Of a stretch of 23,352 bases of DNA, positions 8,377-16,630 are shown piece by piece. Each line of letters begins with the position of its first letter. Position 1 is the stretch's first letter. Made by a program: the position numbers and the translations under genes. The DNA lies in assembly GCA_035354435.1 (NCBI GenBank), contig DAOQAY010000037.1, positions 1 through 23,352 of the forward strand, read 5' to 3'. Under the pieces are notes generated by a model. It had not been told where the DNA came from and ran no database searches. It saw nothing but the letters and a program-made list of their open reading frames with translations. The DNA is from JAKLDO01 sp035354435. Lineage in GTDB: Bacteria; UBP6; UBA1177.

Positions 8377-10428
8377 ATGAGTTCAGCAGCTGATAAAAAA
8401 AGAAATGCTTTTGAGTTTTTCAAAGACAATGGGGTCGAGATAGCCGGAAATAGCGAGCTGATATCATCTTCAAAAGAACTCGCAGGACTTTTCGGCAAAG
8501 TTATCCGCGGTTACAAACTCTACCCCAGAAGCAACCCGGCTTTTACCAGATTTGCTGACCAGTTCAAGATAAAGCTCGACCAGATACTTCAGAACATAGC
8601 CACAATATCCCTTCGTATCACCACAAAAGGTTTTATGGTAGGAAGTGCAGTTCTTGATACAAATGAAAAGGATCGGGAAATAGTTTTTTTCCTTTATAAT
8701 GACGGGCTTCGTGAGATATTCTTCCAGCAGGGAACTACCCGTCAGGAAGTTGAACAGCTTTTCAATGTTCTGGCGACATGCACCCTTTTTGCAAATGAAG
8801 ATTACGATCTCCCGACACTGCTGTGGGACAGCAATTTTGATAATATCGGCTATATAACTGAAGATGAGCTTATCAAGCACAATTCAGCTATCGGAGATCT
8901 TGAAGATCAGGATTTTTCTCCATTTCTGATAGAAGAGCTCTCTGAAGGCGAAGGTATGGACGGTCTCGGCGGCGTCGATGAAGATGAAGAAGACGGAAAT
9001 AGCGGCAATTCACCATCGGAAACATCGACAGGCTCCAATTTTACTGATGAAGATTTTGAAAAACTCACTTCGTCTATTTTTAAAGAAAGCGGAGATATTG
9101 ATCTCGAAGAAAGAAGAGAGCACCTTGACAAAAGACTCCGGAATTTCACTGTCGGCAAAATGGAGATGATAAAATTTGATGATGCCCTGAAAAAGAACAG
9201 CGATACTTTTGTTGTTAACAGATTTCTGAAAGAGCTTTCAATAAGACTTATACATAGTCAGGGAAGCCCGGAAGGTCTTGAACTTCTGGAAACAGCTTCA
9301 TCTCTCTGGGAAAAACTGCTTGTTTTCGGTTCAGTGAAAGGAGCTATACTTTTTATTAAAACTCTGCTGGCAATAGCCCAGCAGCTTCAAGATTCCCAAC
9401 CCGGATATTCAGAGAAAATAATGGAAGGGCTTGCTTCACTCAAAGATCTTGAATTCATTGATGATATTTTTAACCAGCTTGAAGACCTGCCCGAACCTGA
9501 ACTTGAAGCTGTCGGCGAGCTGTTCTCGATGATACCTTCTTCAATAGTAGGATATCTTCTCCAGAAAATATCAAATGTTGAATCAAAAGAGATACGGGTC
9601 AAAGTTCTGGACAGCTTCGGCAGATATATAACTATCAGCAGCGAACTGCTTGATTTGACAAAGCATGAAGACTGGAAAATTGTAAGAAACGCCATTGCAC
9701 TGATGAAAGATAAAAAAGATCCGAGGATCATCCCGGCTATCAGAAATGTTCTTTCACATCCGCAGAAACAGGCTCAGGTTGAAGCATTGGGCATACTTCT
9801 TGAATTTTCTATCGAAGAAGCTCTGCCGGCACTTGAAAAAGCTGTATTCTCTTCGTCCAGAGAGATCAGAGAAGTAGCGTTCAACAAAATACTGGAACTT
9901 AAAAACCCTCAGATAAAATCGATTGTTAACAGGTCAATGCAGATACACAATCTTAAAAAACTCGAAGCTGATGAGATAGATCTGTATTTTAAAACACTGA
10001 TAAATCTAAGAAGGGACGACCTTTACGATCTGCTTGCGAACAATCTTTTCTGCGACGATCTGGTTATCAGGAACAAGGCGATCAACGCACTCATAAACGC
10101 CCCGACACTATCACCTTTTTCAAAATTCATCACCAGAGCGGCGGATTCGGCACTTCTTCTTAAAATGAAAAACGACGATCTCAAACTTTTCTGCAAGCTC
10201 TTTAAACCTGAAATATATAAAGAACTTATGCCTGCCCTTGAGCCTCTGTTCAGAATGAGCGGCAGTCTTTTCAACAATAGTGTGACCAATATGAAGGAAA
10301 TCGTATTTAAATCACTTGTGATATATATCGAGCAGAAACCGGTCGTCGATTTTTTCAGAAAGGGACAGTCATCGGGAAACAGAGAAACAGTTAAATTAAT
10401 TCAGAAAATAGCGGCAAAATATTTATGA
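8377..10428 (+). CDS. HEAT-repeat protein, partner of the HD-type protein
   Basis: A 683-residue soluble protein with no signal peptide or membrane segment. Residues 1-150 form a mixed domain with the LYPRSNPAF and VFFLYNDGLREIFF stretches; about 190-230 is an acidic low-complexity linker (DEDEEDGNSG); the C-terminal half (about 330-570) shows HEAT-like helical repeats (e.g. KDPRIIPAIRNVL, EEALPALEKAVF). HEAT repeats are protein-interaction scaffolds; no enzymatic motif was seen. The ribosome site is weak. It overlaps the next gene by 4 bases (ATGA, 10425-10428). Its N-terminal region resembles that of the next protein. Function is inferred from context: regulation of, or docking to, the HD protein. 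Confidence 0.8.
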   Translation: MSSAADKKRNAFEFFKDNGVEIAGNSELISSSKELAGLFGKVIRGYKLYPRSNPAFTRFADQFKIKLDQILQNIATISLRITTKGFMVGSAVLDTNEKDREIVFFLYNDGLREIFFQQGTTRQEVEQLFNVLATCTLFANEDYDLPTLLWDSNFDNIGYITEDELIKHNSAIGDLEDQDFSPFLIEELSEGEGMDGLGGVDEDEEDGNSGNSPSETSTGSNFTDEDFEKLTSSIFKESGDIDLEERREHLDKRLRNFTVGKMEMIKFDDALKKNSDTFVVNRFLKELSIRLIHSQGSPEGLELLETASSLWEKLLVFGSVKGAILFIKTLLAIAQQLQDSQPGYSEKIMEGLASLKDLEFIDDIFNQLEDLPEPELEAVGELFSMIPSSIVGYLLQKISNVESKEIRVKVLDSFGRYITISSELLDLTKHEDWKIVRNAIALMKDKKDPRIIPAIRNVLSHPQKQAQVEALGILLEFSIEEALPALEKAVFSSSREIREVAFNKILELKNPQIKSIVNRSMQIHNLKKLEADEIDLYFKTLINLRRDDLYDLLANNLFCDDLVIRNKAINALINAPTLSPFSKFITRAADSALLLKMKNDDLKLFCKLFKPEIYKELMPALEPLFRMSGSLFNNSVTNMKEIVFKSLVIYIEQKPVVDFFRKGQSSGNRETVKLIQKIAAKYL

Positions 10429-11882
10429 GCGAAGAAAAGAACGCAATATCCTCACAATTTTTCGAGAATTCAGATCGTTTAGAACGCATGAGAATGTATG
10501 AATTCATTCTTGTTTTCAACTCACTCCTGAAAGCTCTCCGTCTTTACGGACCTGAAAATGATACCGTTGAAAAAAACATCGGAAAAGTTGGTGAAAATAT
10601 AAAACTGTTTTTTATTTCAGATAAACTGATGAGCCTTGCATTTAACGGGAACGATTTTCTTATCAACGAAACAAGGGTGAAAAAGAAAAGAACTTCCCAG
10701 ATATCTTTTGAAGAACTTGAAGATTTTTTCGTGAATTTACAGATCGCTTCGATTTTTTTCCCAAAAGATATAAGACCTAGAGAGATTGTTGAATTTCTTC
10801 TTACTGGAGCGGAAATATCAAAAAAAAGCATGAAACCTGATACTGTTTTCGATCATTTTTCAGAAATTATCAGACAAAAAAACCTGAAGATCGAAATTAC
10901 CCGCAGAGATGATTCAGGAGAAGATGATCTTTTCAGCATCCTTGACAAAAGTCAGATTGCACGGCTTATATACAGAAACATGGTTAATGACAATCTCCTT
11001 TTCAGACAGAAAATAAAGGAAAACAGACCTATGCCGCTTAGAAAAGCGATGCGAAATGTTCAGAACACGATAGATCTGCTCATGGACGGTGCAACTGATT
11101 CACAGGAATCTCATCTTTTGACTCTTGCTTCACTCAACAGTTTAAAAGGCCGTTTTATGGCTACACACCTTGCTAACACCACTATTTTGAGTATAGCGGC
11201 AGGAATACAGCTCGGAATTGAACGAGATCTTCTAACCAGAATTGGAATTGCGGCATATTTTCATGATATCGCTATCCCTGAAACAGCAAAGGGAGAGACT
11301 GTTGAACATTCCAAAACAGGATTTGCTTATCTGAGCAGACTGAACTCTTTGAATTTTGCAATGATGGAAGCTGCTATAACGGCAGGACTGCATCACTCGA
11401 CATATACTTTTGCCGGAGAACCAGTACCTCCTGAGAAACCTATCATGTCAACACCTCTTGGTGAAATAATCAAAGTATGCGACTACTATGATCTTGTCAC
11501 CAGATGGTGGCCTGCGAGGAAAAATATTCCACTTAAAAGACCTTCCGCAATCGAAATAATTTTCAAAATGTCGGAAATGAAATGTTTTTCAGGGATTGCG
11601 GCAAAAGCTCTTTTCAGCGCTCTTGGAATATTCCCTCCAGGAACTATTGTCAGAGTGATCGGGAAAAACAGACTTGCCTGCTCTCTTGATGTTTTCAGGA
11701 GTACAGGACAGAAAAGCAAAGCGGCAGTAATCGACAGTAAAATGAATTTTCTGGGAATTGAAAGTTTCTTTCCTCACCAGCTTGTTGAAATACCCGAAGG
11801 GCTTCATTTCAGACTTCCTGCAATTACAATAAAGCGTATACTCGATTCTTTTGATTCTCAAAAACAAAATGACTTGACTTGA
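10425..11882 (+). CDS. Degenerate HD-GYP-type protein
   Basis: Residues 30-130 match the N-terminal region of the preceding HEAT-repeat protein. The C-terminal half carries an HD-domain pattern: His248 (ATHLAN), His280-Asp281 (FHDIAIPE), His295 (VEHSKTG), His323-His324 (GLHHSTY) and VCDYYDLVTR, with FPPGTIVRV further on, a stretch common after HD-GYP-type domains. HD-GYP proteins hydrolyse cyclic di-GMP using a two- or three-metal site. Here the ligands are largely present, but the GK after HD and the GYP after the second HH are absent, so the protein may have another nucleotide substrate or be a regulator. It is coupled to the HEAT-repeat gene, with a 4-base overlap and no clear ribosome site of its own. 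Confidence 0.75.
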   Translation: MSEEKNAISSQFFENSDRLERMRMYEFILVFNSLLKALRLYGPENDTVEKNIGKVGENIKLFFISDKLMSLAFNGNDFLINETRVKKKRTSQISFEELEDFFVNLQIASIFFPKDIRPREIVEFLLTGAEISKKSMKPDTVFDHFSEIIRQKNLKIEITRRDDSGEDDLFSILDKSQIARLIYRNMVNDNLLFRQKIKENRPMPLRKAMRNVQNTIDLLMDGATDSQESHLLTLASLNSLKGRFMATHLANTTILSIAAGIQLGIERDLLTRIGIAAYFHDIAIPETAKGETVEHSKTGFAYLSRLNSLNFAMMEAAITAGLHHSTYTFAGEPVPPEKPIMSTPLGEIIKVCDYYDLVTRWWPARKNIPLKRPSAIEIIFKMSEMKCFSGIAAKALFSALGIFPPGTIVRVIGKNRLACSLDVFRSTGQKSKAAVIDSKMNFLGIESFFPHQLVEIPEGLHFRLPAITIKRILDSFDSQKQNDLT

Positions 11883-11906
11883 TTAATGGTTTCCATACCA
11901 TATACT
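11879..11906 (+). promoter_or_regulatory. Promoter for the GDT-repeat lipoprotein, with inverted repeat in the spacer
   Basis: TTGATT (11879-11884) and TATACT (11901-11906) are 16 bases apart; the -35 overlaps the stop codon of the HD gene. Within it, ATGGT and ACCAT (11886-11901) form an inverted repeat around TTCCAT, which could be an operator. CTGTGT occurs twice, separated by AA, just downstream (11905-11918). Confidence 0.6.
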
Positions 11907-11948
11907 GTGTAACTGTGTGAGATTTAACCTGATTTAGAGAGGATAGTT

Positions 11949-13292
11949 ATGAAAAAGATTATTGTAACAACATTCTTGTTCATTTGTCTTGCTTCGTGTG
12001 GAACTGATGACGCTGACCTCAGCTATGAAGAAGGCGGCAGCTGCGGCGTACAAGGAGAAGAACAGTGTAACGGCGACAAATCGGCAATACTTATATGTCA
12101 AAACCTTGTCTGGACAGTAAAAAAACTTTGTAACATTAATTTTGATGAGTCCTGTAGATTTACAGGTACAGTGTATTCATGTTCCGGCTCTGGTGATACC
12201 GGAGATACCGGGAACACAGGTGATACCGGAGATACCGGGAACACAGGTGATACCGGAGATACCGGGAACACAGGNNNNNNNNNNNNNNNNNNNNNNNNNN
12301 NNNNNNNNNNNNNNNNNNNNNNNNNNNNNNNNNNNNNNNNNNNNNNNNNNNNNNNNNNNNNNNNNNNNNNNNNNACAGGCAACACCGGAGATACAGGCAA
12401 TACCGGAGATACAGGCAACACCGGAGATACAGGCAATACCGGAGATACAGGCAACACCGGAGATACAGGCAATACCGGAGATACAGGCAACACAGGCAAC
12501 ACAGGCAACACTGGAGATACCGCTTCAGAAAAAGAAGAATGTGAGAAAATAATGGATTGTATGGATTTATGCAATTCTTCTGATACCGCCTGTATGCAGA
12601 CATGCTATGATAATGGATCGACCACTGGAAAAACAGATTACGATGCTTTCTGGACTTGCGATTCAACCAATTCTTGTGACGGAGTTTATTTGTGTCAATG
12701 GCAAAAATGCAATGCCAATGCAATTCTTTGCGGTCTGGGAGGCGATTCAAATTATCAGATTCCTTATGGTACAGCAACAATCAGTGGAAATTTCACATAT
12801 ATTGTTACAGACGAAGCAAACCTTACCAGCAGTATGTATATCACCCAGTTTATAACAGGAACATATGGCACATCTGGAAATCTTATAGATCCGACATCCG
12901 CAGGAACCTATGCATATACTGCTTCAAAAACACCGACAAGCGATGATCCTTATCTTATAGTTTATCAGGATTACAAGGATTCTATTGTAAAAAATCCTGT
13001 TCCATACCTGATAATTGATAAAGCTGATGCTACCGTAGGAACACATAATGTCGGTCTGACTGCTGATGATGACACTCAGGTTTTTATCGCTGAAATGGAT
13101 TCAAGCGGGGAAATGACATGCCGTCACGCTTTCGGTGTAGGAACAATCAACATTACAACAGTTAATACAACAGCAGGATCATCCGGCAGACTTTCACTGA
13201 CCGGAACTTTGCAGCTGTACAGTCCGAAAGCTGCTCCTATCTACGGCGGAGATATTTCAGACAGCACTCTCATCGCCTGTGACCCGAAATAG
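11949..13292 (+). CDS. Lipoprotein with GDT/GNT repeat tract and Cys-rich domain
   Basis: AGAGAGGA upstream and an ATG at 11949 open MKKIIVTTFLFICLASCG, a signal peptide with a canonical LASC lipobox. Next come a Cys-containing segment (SCGVQGEEQC, CRFTGTVYSCSG), the GDTGNT repeat tract (12192-12521, interrupted by the second gap), a short Cys-rich segment (CMDLCNSSDTACMQTC) and a C-terminal beta-rich domain with no recognised family. The frame is the same on both sides of the 100-N gap as written, but because the unit is 9 bases in phase the real length is unknown. A surface-exposed lipoprotein is likely; function unknown. It is transcribed from its own promoter. Confidence 0.85.
   Translation: MKKIIVTTFLFICLASCGTDDADLSYEEGGSCGVQGEEQCNGDKSAILICQNLVWTVKKLCNINFDESCRFTGTVYSCSGSGDTGDTGNTGDTGDTGNTGDTGDTGNTXXXXXXXXXXXXXXXXXXXXXXXXXXXXXXXXXXTGNTGDTGNTGDTGNTGDTGNTGDTGNTGDTGNTGDTGNTGNTGNTGDTASEKEECEKIMDCMDLCNSSDTACMQTCYDNGSTTGKTDYDAFWTCDSTNSCDGVYLCQWQKCNANAILCGLGGDSNYQIPYGTATISGNFTYIVTDEANLTSSMYITQFITGTYGTSGNLIDPTSAGTYAYTASKTPTSDDPYLIVYQDYKDSIVKNPVPYLIIDKADATVGTHNVGLTADDDTQVFIAEMDSSGEMTCRHAFGVGTINITTVNTTAGSSGRLSLTGTLQLYSPKAAPIYGGDISDSTLIACDPK
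12192..12521 (+). repeat. GDT/GNT-coding tandem repeat, two unit lengths
   Basis: Left of the gap, three copies of a 27-base unit encoding GDTGDTGNT (12192-12272). Right of the gap, three copies of a 36-base unit encoding TGNTGD twice, alternating AAC and AAT (12375-12482), then three 9-base ACAGGCAAC units and a final partial unit. The two unit types differ, and the gap hides the transition. Confidence 0.9.
12275..12374. other. Assembly gap of exactly 100 N
   Basis: A run of 100 N in the middle of the repeat tract of the lipoprotein; the true repeat number is unresolved. Confidence 0.97.
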
Positions 13293-13791
13293 ACAGCTTT
13301 TTATATCCTGAAAGAACAAAAACTGCTCCGCTCATAATTATCACAAAATAAAAACCATAAATCACATACCAGCTTGCTGTGACGCTCTGAACTTTCTGAT
13401 GAATCCAGTATCCTGAACTTATTCCCGCATTTTCAACAATCAGTGAAGCAGAATTTAAAACAGAGATGGAAACAAGAAACATAAAGATTTTTATCTGGGA
13501 ATTTTTAACATACGCAATAATCTTATTAGCCGCAGAATATATTAAAAACGAATAAATCACACCCATACAGATTATTGCGACAGGAAATTTAAAGTAAGGA
13601 AAATAAAGAAGCGAATCCGGATAGATTACCCCCTGCCCTGAGAAAAAGCGTTCGTTTAAAACCTCCATGACCGTTGTAATTACAGAAACAGCGATAAAAG
13701 CGTTTATATTACTTCTTGAACTCACAAGATACCTTAATAATAAGATAAACAACAAAAATATGACGATCTCTATAATAACAAACCTTTCCAC
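13270..13791 (-). CDS. Small multi-pass membrane protein, unrecognised
   Basis: Start GTG at 13791 is preferred to an earlier TTG (13803) because GAGGA (13801-13797) is 5 bases upstream of it. The 173-residue product has about five hydrophobic segments (ERFVIIEIVIFLLFILLLRY; INAFIAVSVITTVM; FPVAIICMGVIYSFLIYSA; FMFLVSISVLNSASLIV; WYVIYGFYFVIIMSGAVFVL). Motifs EVLNERFF, GVIYP and SGYWIH contain Glu and His in or near membrane segments, and could be substrate contacts, but no family is claimed. It runs opposite to the lipoprotein at 11949 and overlaps its 3' end by 23 bases. It is bounded by its own promoter and could be an independent unit. Confidence 0.75.
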   Translation of the reverse strand: MERFVIIEIVIFLLFILLLRYLVSSRSNINAFIAVSVITTVMEVLNERFFSGQGVIYPDSLLYFPYFKFPVAIICMGVIYSFLIYSAANKIIAYVKNSQIKIFMFLVSISVLNSASLIVENAGISSGYWIHQKVQSVTASWYVIYGFYFVIIMSGAVFVLSGYKKLSISGHRR

Positions 13792-13822
13792 TGCATTCCT
13801 CAAAAACCGGTTTTACTGCCGG

Positions 13823-13851
13823 ATCCTATAGTTTTTAGTATTCTTTGTCAA
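13823..13851 (-). promoter_or_regulatory. Promoter for the small membrane protein
   Basis: On the minus strand, TTGACA (13851-13846) and TAGGAT (13828-13823) are 17 bases apart, about 30 bases before the GTG start. Confidence 0.6.
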
Positions 13852-13903
13852 AAACAGCTTATGCCTGTTTTTACGGTTTATCCTGATAAGATGAAAAAAT
13901 TGC

Positions 13904-13931
13904 TTGATTTTTCTCATTATTATGGTATTAA
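13904..13931 (+). promoter_or_regulatory. Promoter for the rimP operon
   Basis: TTGATT (13904-13909) and an extended -10 TG-g-TATTAA (13923-13931) have a 16-base spacer. It lies about 70 bases before rimP. No other signal was found in the 211-base divergent intergenic region (13792-14002). Confidence 0.5.
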
Positions 13932-14002
13932 ATTGCCGGAAGTTCTTTTTCTAATTTTCTCTGCATGCGGTAAAACGCAAGTTTCAAAACAGTGAGGTTA
14001 AT

Positions 14003-14479
14003 ATGTGGAGTGGCAGAGCTAAAGATATTTTTATAAAACTCGAACCTGTTGCAAACAGGATGGGGCTGAAGATCGTTGAAATGGATCTTCCGATAGGAAT
14101 GAACGGCGTTTTCAGGATCTACCTTGATACTGTAACGGCAGGGACCGCTATATCTATCGAAGAATGTTCCAGATTCAGTCCTGTTGTAAGCGATTTTCTT
14201 GATGCTGAAGATTTTTTTAATTTCAGATATTATCTCGAAGTCAGCTCGCCAGGGCTTGACCGTCCTATAAGAAGATGGGAAGATCTGCATCCCGCAATCG
14301 GTAAAACTGTGAAAATAAAATTCACTGAACCTGTTCAAGGAAGAAAGAGAGCAACAGGGCAGATATTGTCAGTTTCTGATGAAAGAGGTGAATTCGAACT
14401 TGAAACTGACGGGATCAAATTAGTGATAGCAAAAGGATTTGTTAAAAAGATAAATATTGTTTGGAATGGAGACAAATGA
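14003..14479 (+). CDS. rimP: Ribosome maturation factor RimP
   Basis: A 158-residue protein starting at an ATG with GAGGT upstream. The signature YYLEVSSPGLDRPI lies near residues 77-90, after SIEECSRFSPVVSDFLDAED, matching the alpha-beta N-terminal RimP domain, and a small SH3-like beta domain follows. RimP assists 30S subunit maturation in the cytoplasm. It is first in the operon; its stop TGA meets the nusA start codons (ATGATG), which suggests coupled translation. Confidence 0.95.
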   Translation: MWSGRAKDIFIKLEPVANRMGLKIVEMDLPIGMNGVFRIYLDTVTAGTAISIEECSRFSPVVSDFLDAEDFFNFRYYLEVSSPGLDRPIRRWEDLHPAIGKTVKIKFTEPVQGRKRATGQILSVSDERGEFELETDGIKLVIAKGFVKKINIVWNGDK

Positions 14480-16044
14480 TGGATTTTAATCTAAAAGAGT
14501 TAGTCGATCAGCTGGTTAAAATGAAGGGTATCAAAAGAGAACTGATCGTTGATATCCTTAAAGAAGCTCTTTACCGTGCTGTTCAGAAAAAACTGGGAAC
14601 AGATGCAGACATTGACATTATGTTTGATGACGCCACAGGAGAACTTCAGGCTTTCTATTTCAGAGAAGTTGTTAAAGATGTTTCCGACTCTCAGCTTGAT
14701 ATATCTCTCGAAGAAGCGTTAAAGCTGAATCCTGAAGCTGTTGTCGGCGATACGCTCGGAATCAAAATGGAAGCCGATGAACTTGGCAGAATCGCAGCTC
14801 AGGTTGCAAAGCAGGTAATCATCCAGAAGATAAAAACACTTGAAGGTGATATAGTTTTCAATGAATTCAAAGACAGACAGAATGAGATCATCACAGGAAC
14901 TGTCAGAAGATTTGAAAAAGGCGGTATTATTGTCGATATCGGAAAAACCGAAGCATATCTTCCCTACAGTCAGCACATTCCCTCAGACAGATTCAGAATA
15001 AACGACAGAATCAAGGCTTTTATCACAGATGTTGTAAAAACCCAGCAGGGCTGCAATATTCTTCTCAGCCGTATAAACACAATGTTCCTTATCAAGCTTT
15101 TTGAACTTGAAGTTCCTGAAATAGCGGAAGGCATTGTAAAGATAGAAGGTGTTGCCAGAGATCCGGGACACCGTTCAAAGATCAGTGTAAGGTCAATTGA
15201 CAGTGATGTTGATCCGGTAGGAGCATGTGTCGGAATGAAAGGATCAAGGATACAGAATGTTGTGCATGAGCTCAGCGGCGAAAAAATAGACATTATCCCC
15301 TGGGATGAAGATTCAGTTAAATATATCTGCAACACGCTTTCCCCTGTTGAGGTTTCGCAGATCATTATCGACGAAGAAGAGCACAGCATGGATGTTATTG
15401 TTCCTGACGATCAGCTTTCTGTTGCGATTGGAAGAGGCGGTGAAAATGTACGGCTTGCAAGTCAGCTTACAGGCTGGAGTATTGATATTCAGAGCGAAAG
15501 TCAGATGGGCATGATGCTCGAAGAGGCAAAGAGAAGACTTCTTTTCATAGACGGAATTGATGAAAGTATTGCCGATTCACTTATCAAACTTGGATATACG
15601 ACACTCGAAGACCTGACAACCGTTGAACCCGAAGTGCTGTCTGAACTTCCCGATATAACTACCGAAAAAGCGATAATTATTATTGAACAGGCTAAGAAAA
15701 TGCTCGAAAAAGGCATGGGCATTATTGATATTGATAATGATCTTGAGGAAAAACTTAATGTTCCCACAACAACATTAAGATGCATAAACGAGGAGCTTTC
15801 TGATTATATTGCTGAAAAAGGATATCACACTCTTGCAGATATTCAGAGTGAACCGGACACAGAAACTTTTGCAAAAAATTCAGAGTTGAGTCTTAGAAGA
15901 GCAAGACAGATCCGTTACAGTCTTCAGCTTCATATTGACGATCTGAATGGAAAGACAAAAGGCAACAAGAACAACAAGATCAACGCTGACGCATTCTTTG
16001 ATTTCAGCAAGCTTGATGATAACGGAGACGATGAACAAAGCTAA
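14479..16044 (+). CDS. nusA: Transcription termination/antitermination protein NusA
   Basis: The second ATG of ATGATG (14479) is 7 bases from GGAG (14468-14471) and is preferred; the first (14476) would add one residue. The 521-residue product has the NusA N-terminal domain, S1 (about 141-190; GTVRRFEKGGIIVDIGKTEA), KH domains (about 228-350; VGACVGMKGSRI, AIGRGGENVRLAS), and two helix-hairpin-helix-like C-terminal repeats (about 355-500; GIDESIADSLIKLGY, ELSDYIAEKGYHTL). It binds RNA polymerase and nascent RNA. Its stop TAA overlaps the next gene by 14 bases. Confidence 0.95.
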   Translation: MDFNLKELVDQLVKMKGIKRELIVDILKEALYRAVQKKLGTDADIDIMFDDATGELQAFYFREVVKDVSDSQLDISLEEALKLNPEAVVGDTLGIKMEADELGRIAAQVAKQVIIQKIKTLEGDIVFNEFKDRQNEIITGTVRRFEKGGIIVDIGKTEAYLPYSQHIPSDRFRINDRIKAFITDVVKTQQGCNILLSRINTMFLIKLFELEVPEIAEGIVKIEGVARDPGHRSKISVRSIDSDVDPVGACVGMKGSRIQNVVHELSGEKIDIIPWDEDSVKYICNTLSPVEVSQIIIDEEEHSMDVIVPDDQLSVAIGRGGENVRLASQLTGWSIDIQSESQMGMMLEEAKRRLLFIDGIDESIADSLIKLGYTTLEDLTTVEPEVLSELPDITTEKAIIIIEQAKKMLEKGMGIIDIDNDLEEKLNVPTTTLRCINEELSDYIAEKGYHTLADIQSEPDTETFAKNSELSLRRARQIRYSLQLHIDDLNGKTKGNKNNKINADAFFDFSKLDDNGDDEQS

Positions 16045-16630
16045 GGAAAGAACCTGCATCACATGCTGCGGGAAAATGGATAAGGACTCCATGCTGAGAT
16101 GGGTCAACATTAAAGGGCAGATATGCCCGGACTGGACTCAGAAAGCTTCAGGGAGATCTGTGTATACTCATTTTAAGAAAGAATGTATCGAAGGCATTTT
16201 CATTCAGAAGAAACTTCCGTCAAAGTTCGCAGATAATTTTACAGGTTATTCACCTGACAGGGAAAATATCGGGAAATATATCATTGATCAGGCACGCAGG
16301 TCTCTCAATCATTTCATTTCTCTTTCGATAAAAAGCGGAAAGCTTGTAAAAGGACAGAATCTGGTTACCGGATCTGCAAAGAAAGGCAAAATTTTCAAAT
16401 ACTGCCTGCTGGCATCCGACCTATCTGAAAATACAGCATCAGAAGTGCAGAAAGCGCTTTCTATTCCGGTCAGGAAAATTAAACTCGACAAATCTGAACT
16501 CGGTTTAATGATCGACGGCAGACCTTGCGGAGTGATCGCTTTCTTTGAATCGGAACTATCGGAAAAGGTTTGTTTTTATTTGGATTTAGTAGAAAATTTC
16601 ATTTCAGGAGATATTAATGCGCATCAGTGA
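16031..16630 (+). CDS. ylxR: YlxR (DUF448) fused to an L7Ae-like domain
   Basis: The ATG at 16031 lies inside the end of nusA; GGAG is only 3 bases upstream, so a slightly earlier ATG (16016) is possible. The 199-residue product begins with the YlxR pattern (RTCITCCGKM, GRSVYTHFKKEC) with paired cysteines, and continues into an L7Ae/YlxQ-like fold (IDQARRSLNHFISLSIKSGK, GKIFKYCLLASDLSE). In Firmicutes ylxR and ylxQ are usually neighbouring genes between nusA and infB; here they appear as one. An RNA-binding accessory role in translation or transcription is inferred. It overlaps infB by 14 bases. Confidence 0.85.
   Translation: MNKAKERTCITCCGKMDKDSMLRWVNIKGQICPDWTQKASGRSVYTHFKKECIEGIFIQKKLPSKFADNFTGYSPDRENIGKYIIDQARRSLNHFISLSIKSGKLVKGQNLVTGSAKKGKIFKYCLLASDLSENTASEVQKALSIPVRKIKLDKSELGLMIDGRPCGVIAFFESELSEKVCFYLDLVENFISGDINAHQ

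Noticed and set aside
12192..12521. Tandem array as a CRISPR
   Set aside because: No unique spacers between units; the array is in codon phase and encodes a low-complexity protein tract.
12098..12574. Minus-strand open frame of VLPVSP repeats
   Set aside because: It is the complement of the GDT/GNT repeats of the lipoprotein.
13792..14002. Riboswitch or leader RNA before rimP
   Set aside because: No convincing stem-loop was recognised beyond promoter-like elements.
15947..16030. Earlier start for the ylxR gene
   Set aside because: It lies deep inside nusA and adds residues without YlxR similarity.
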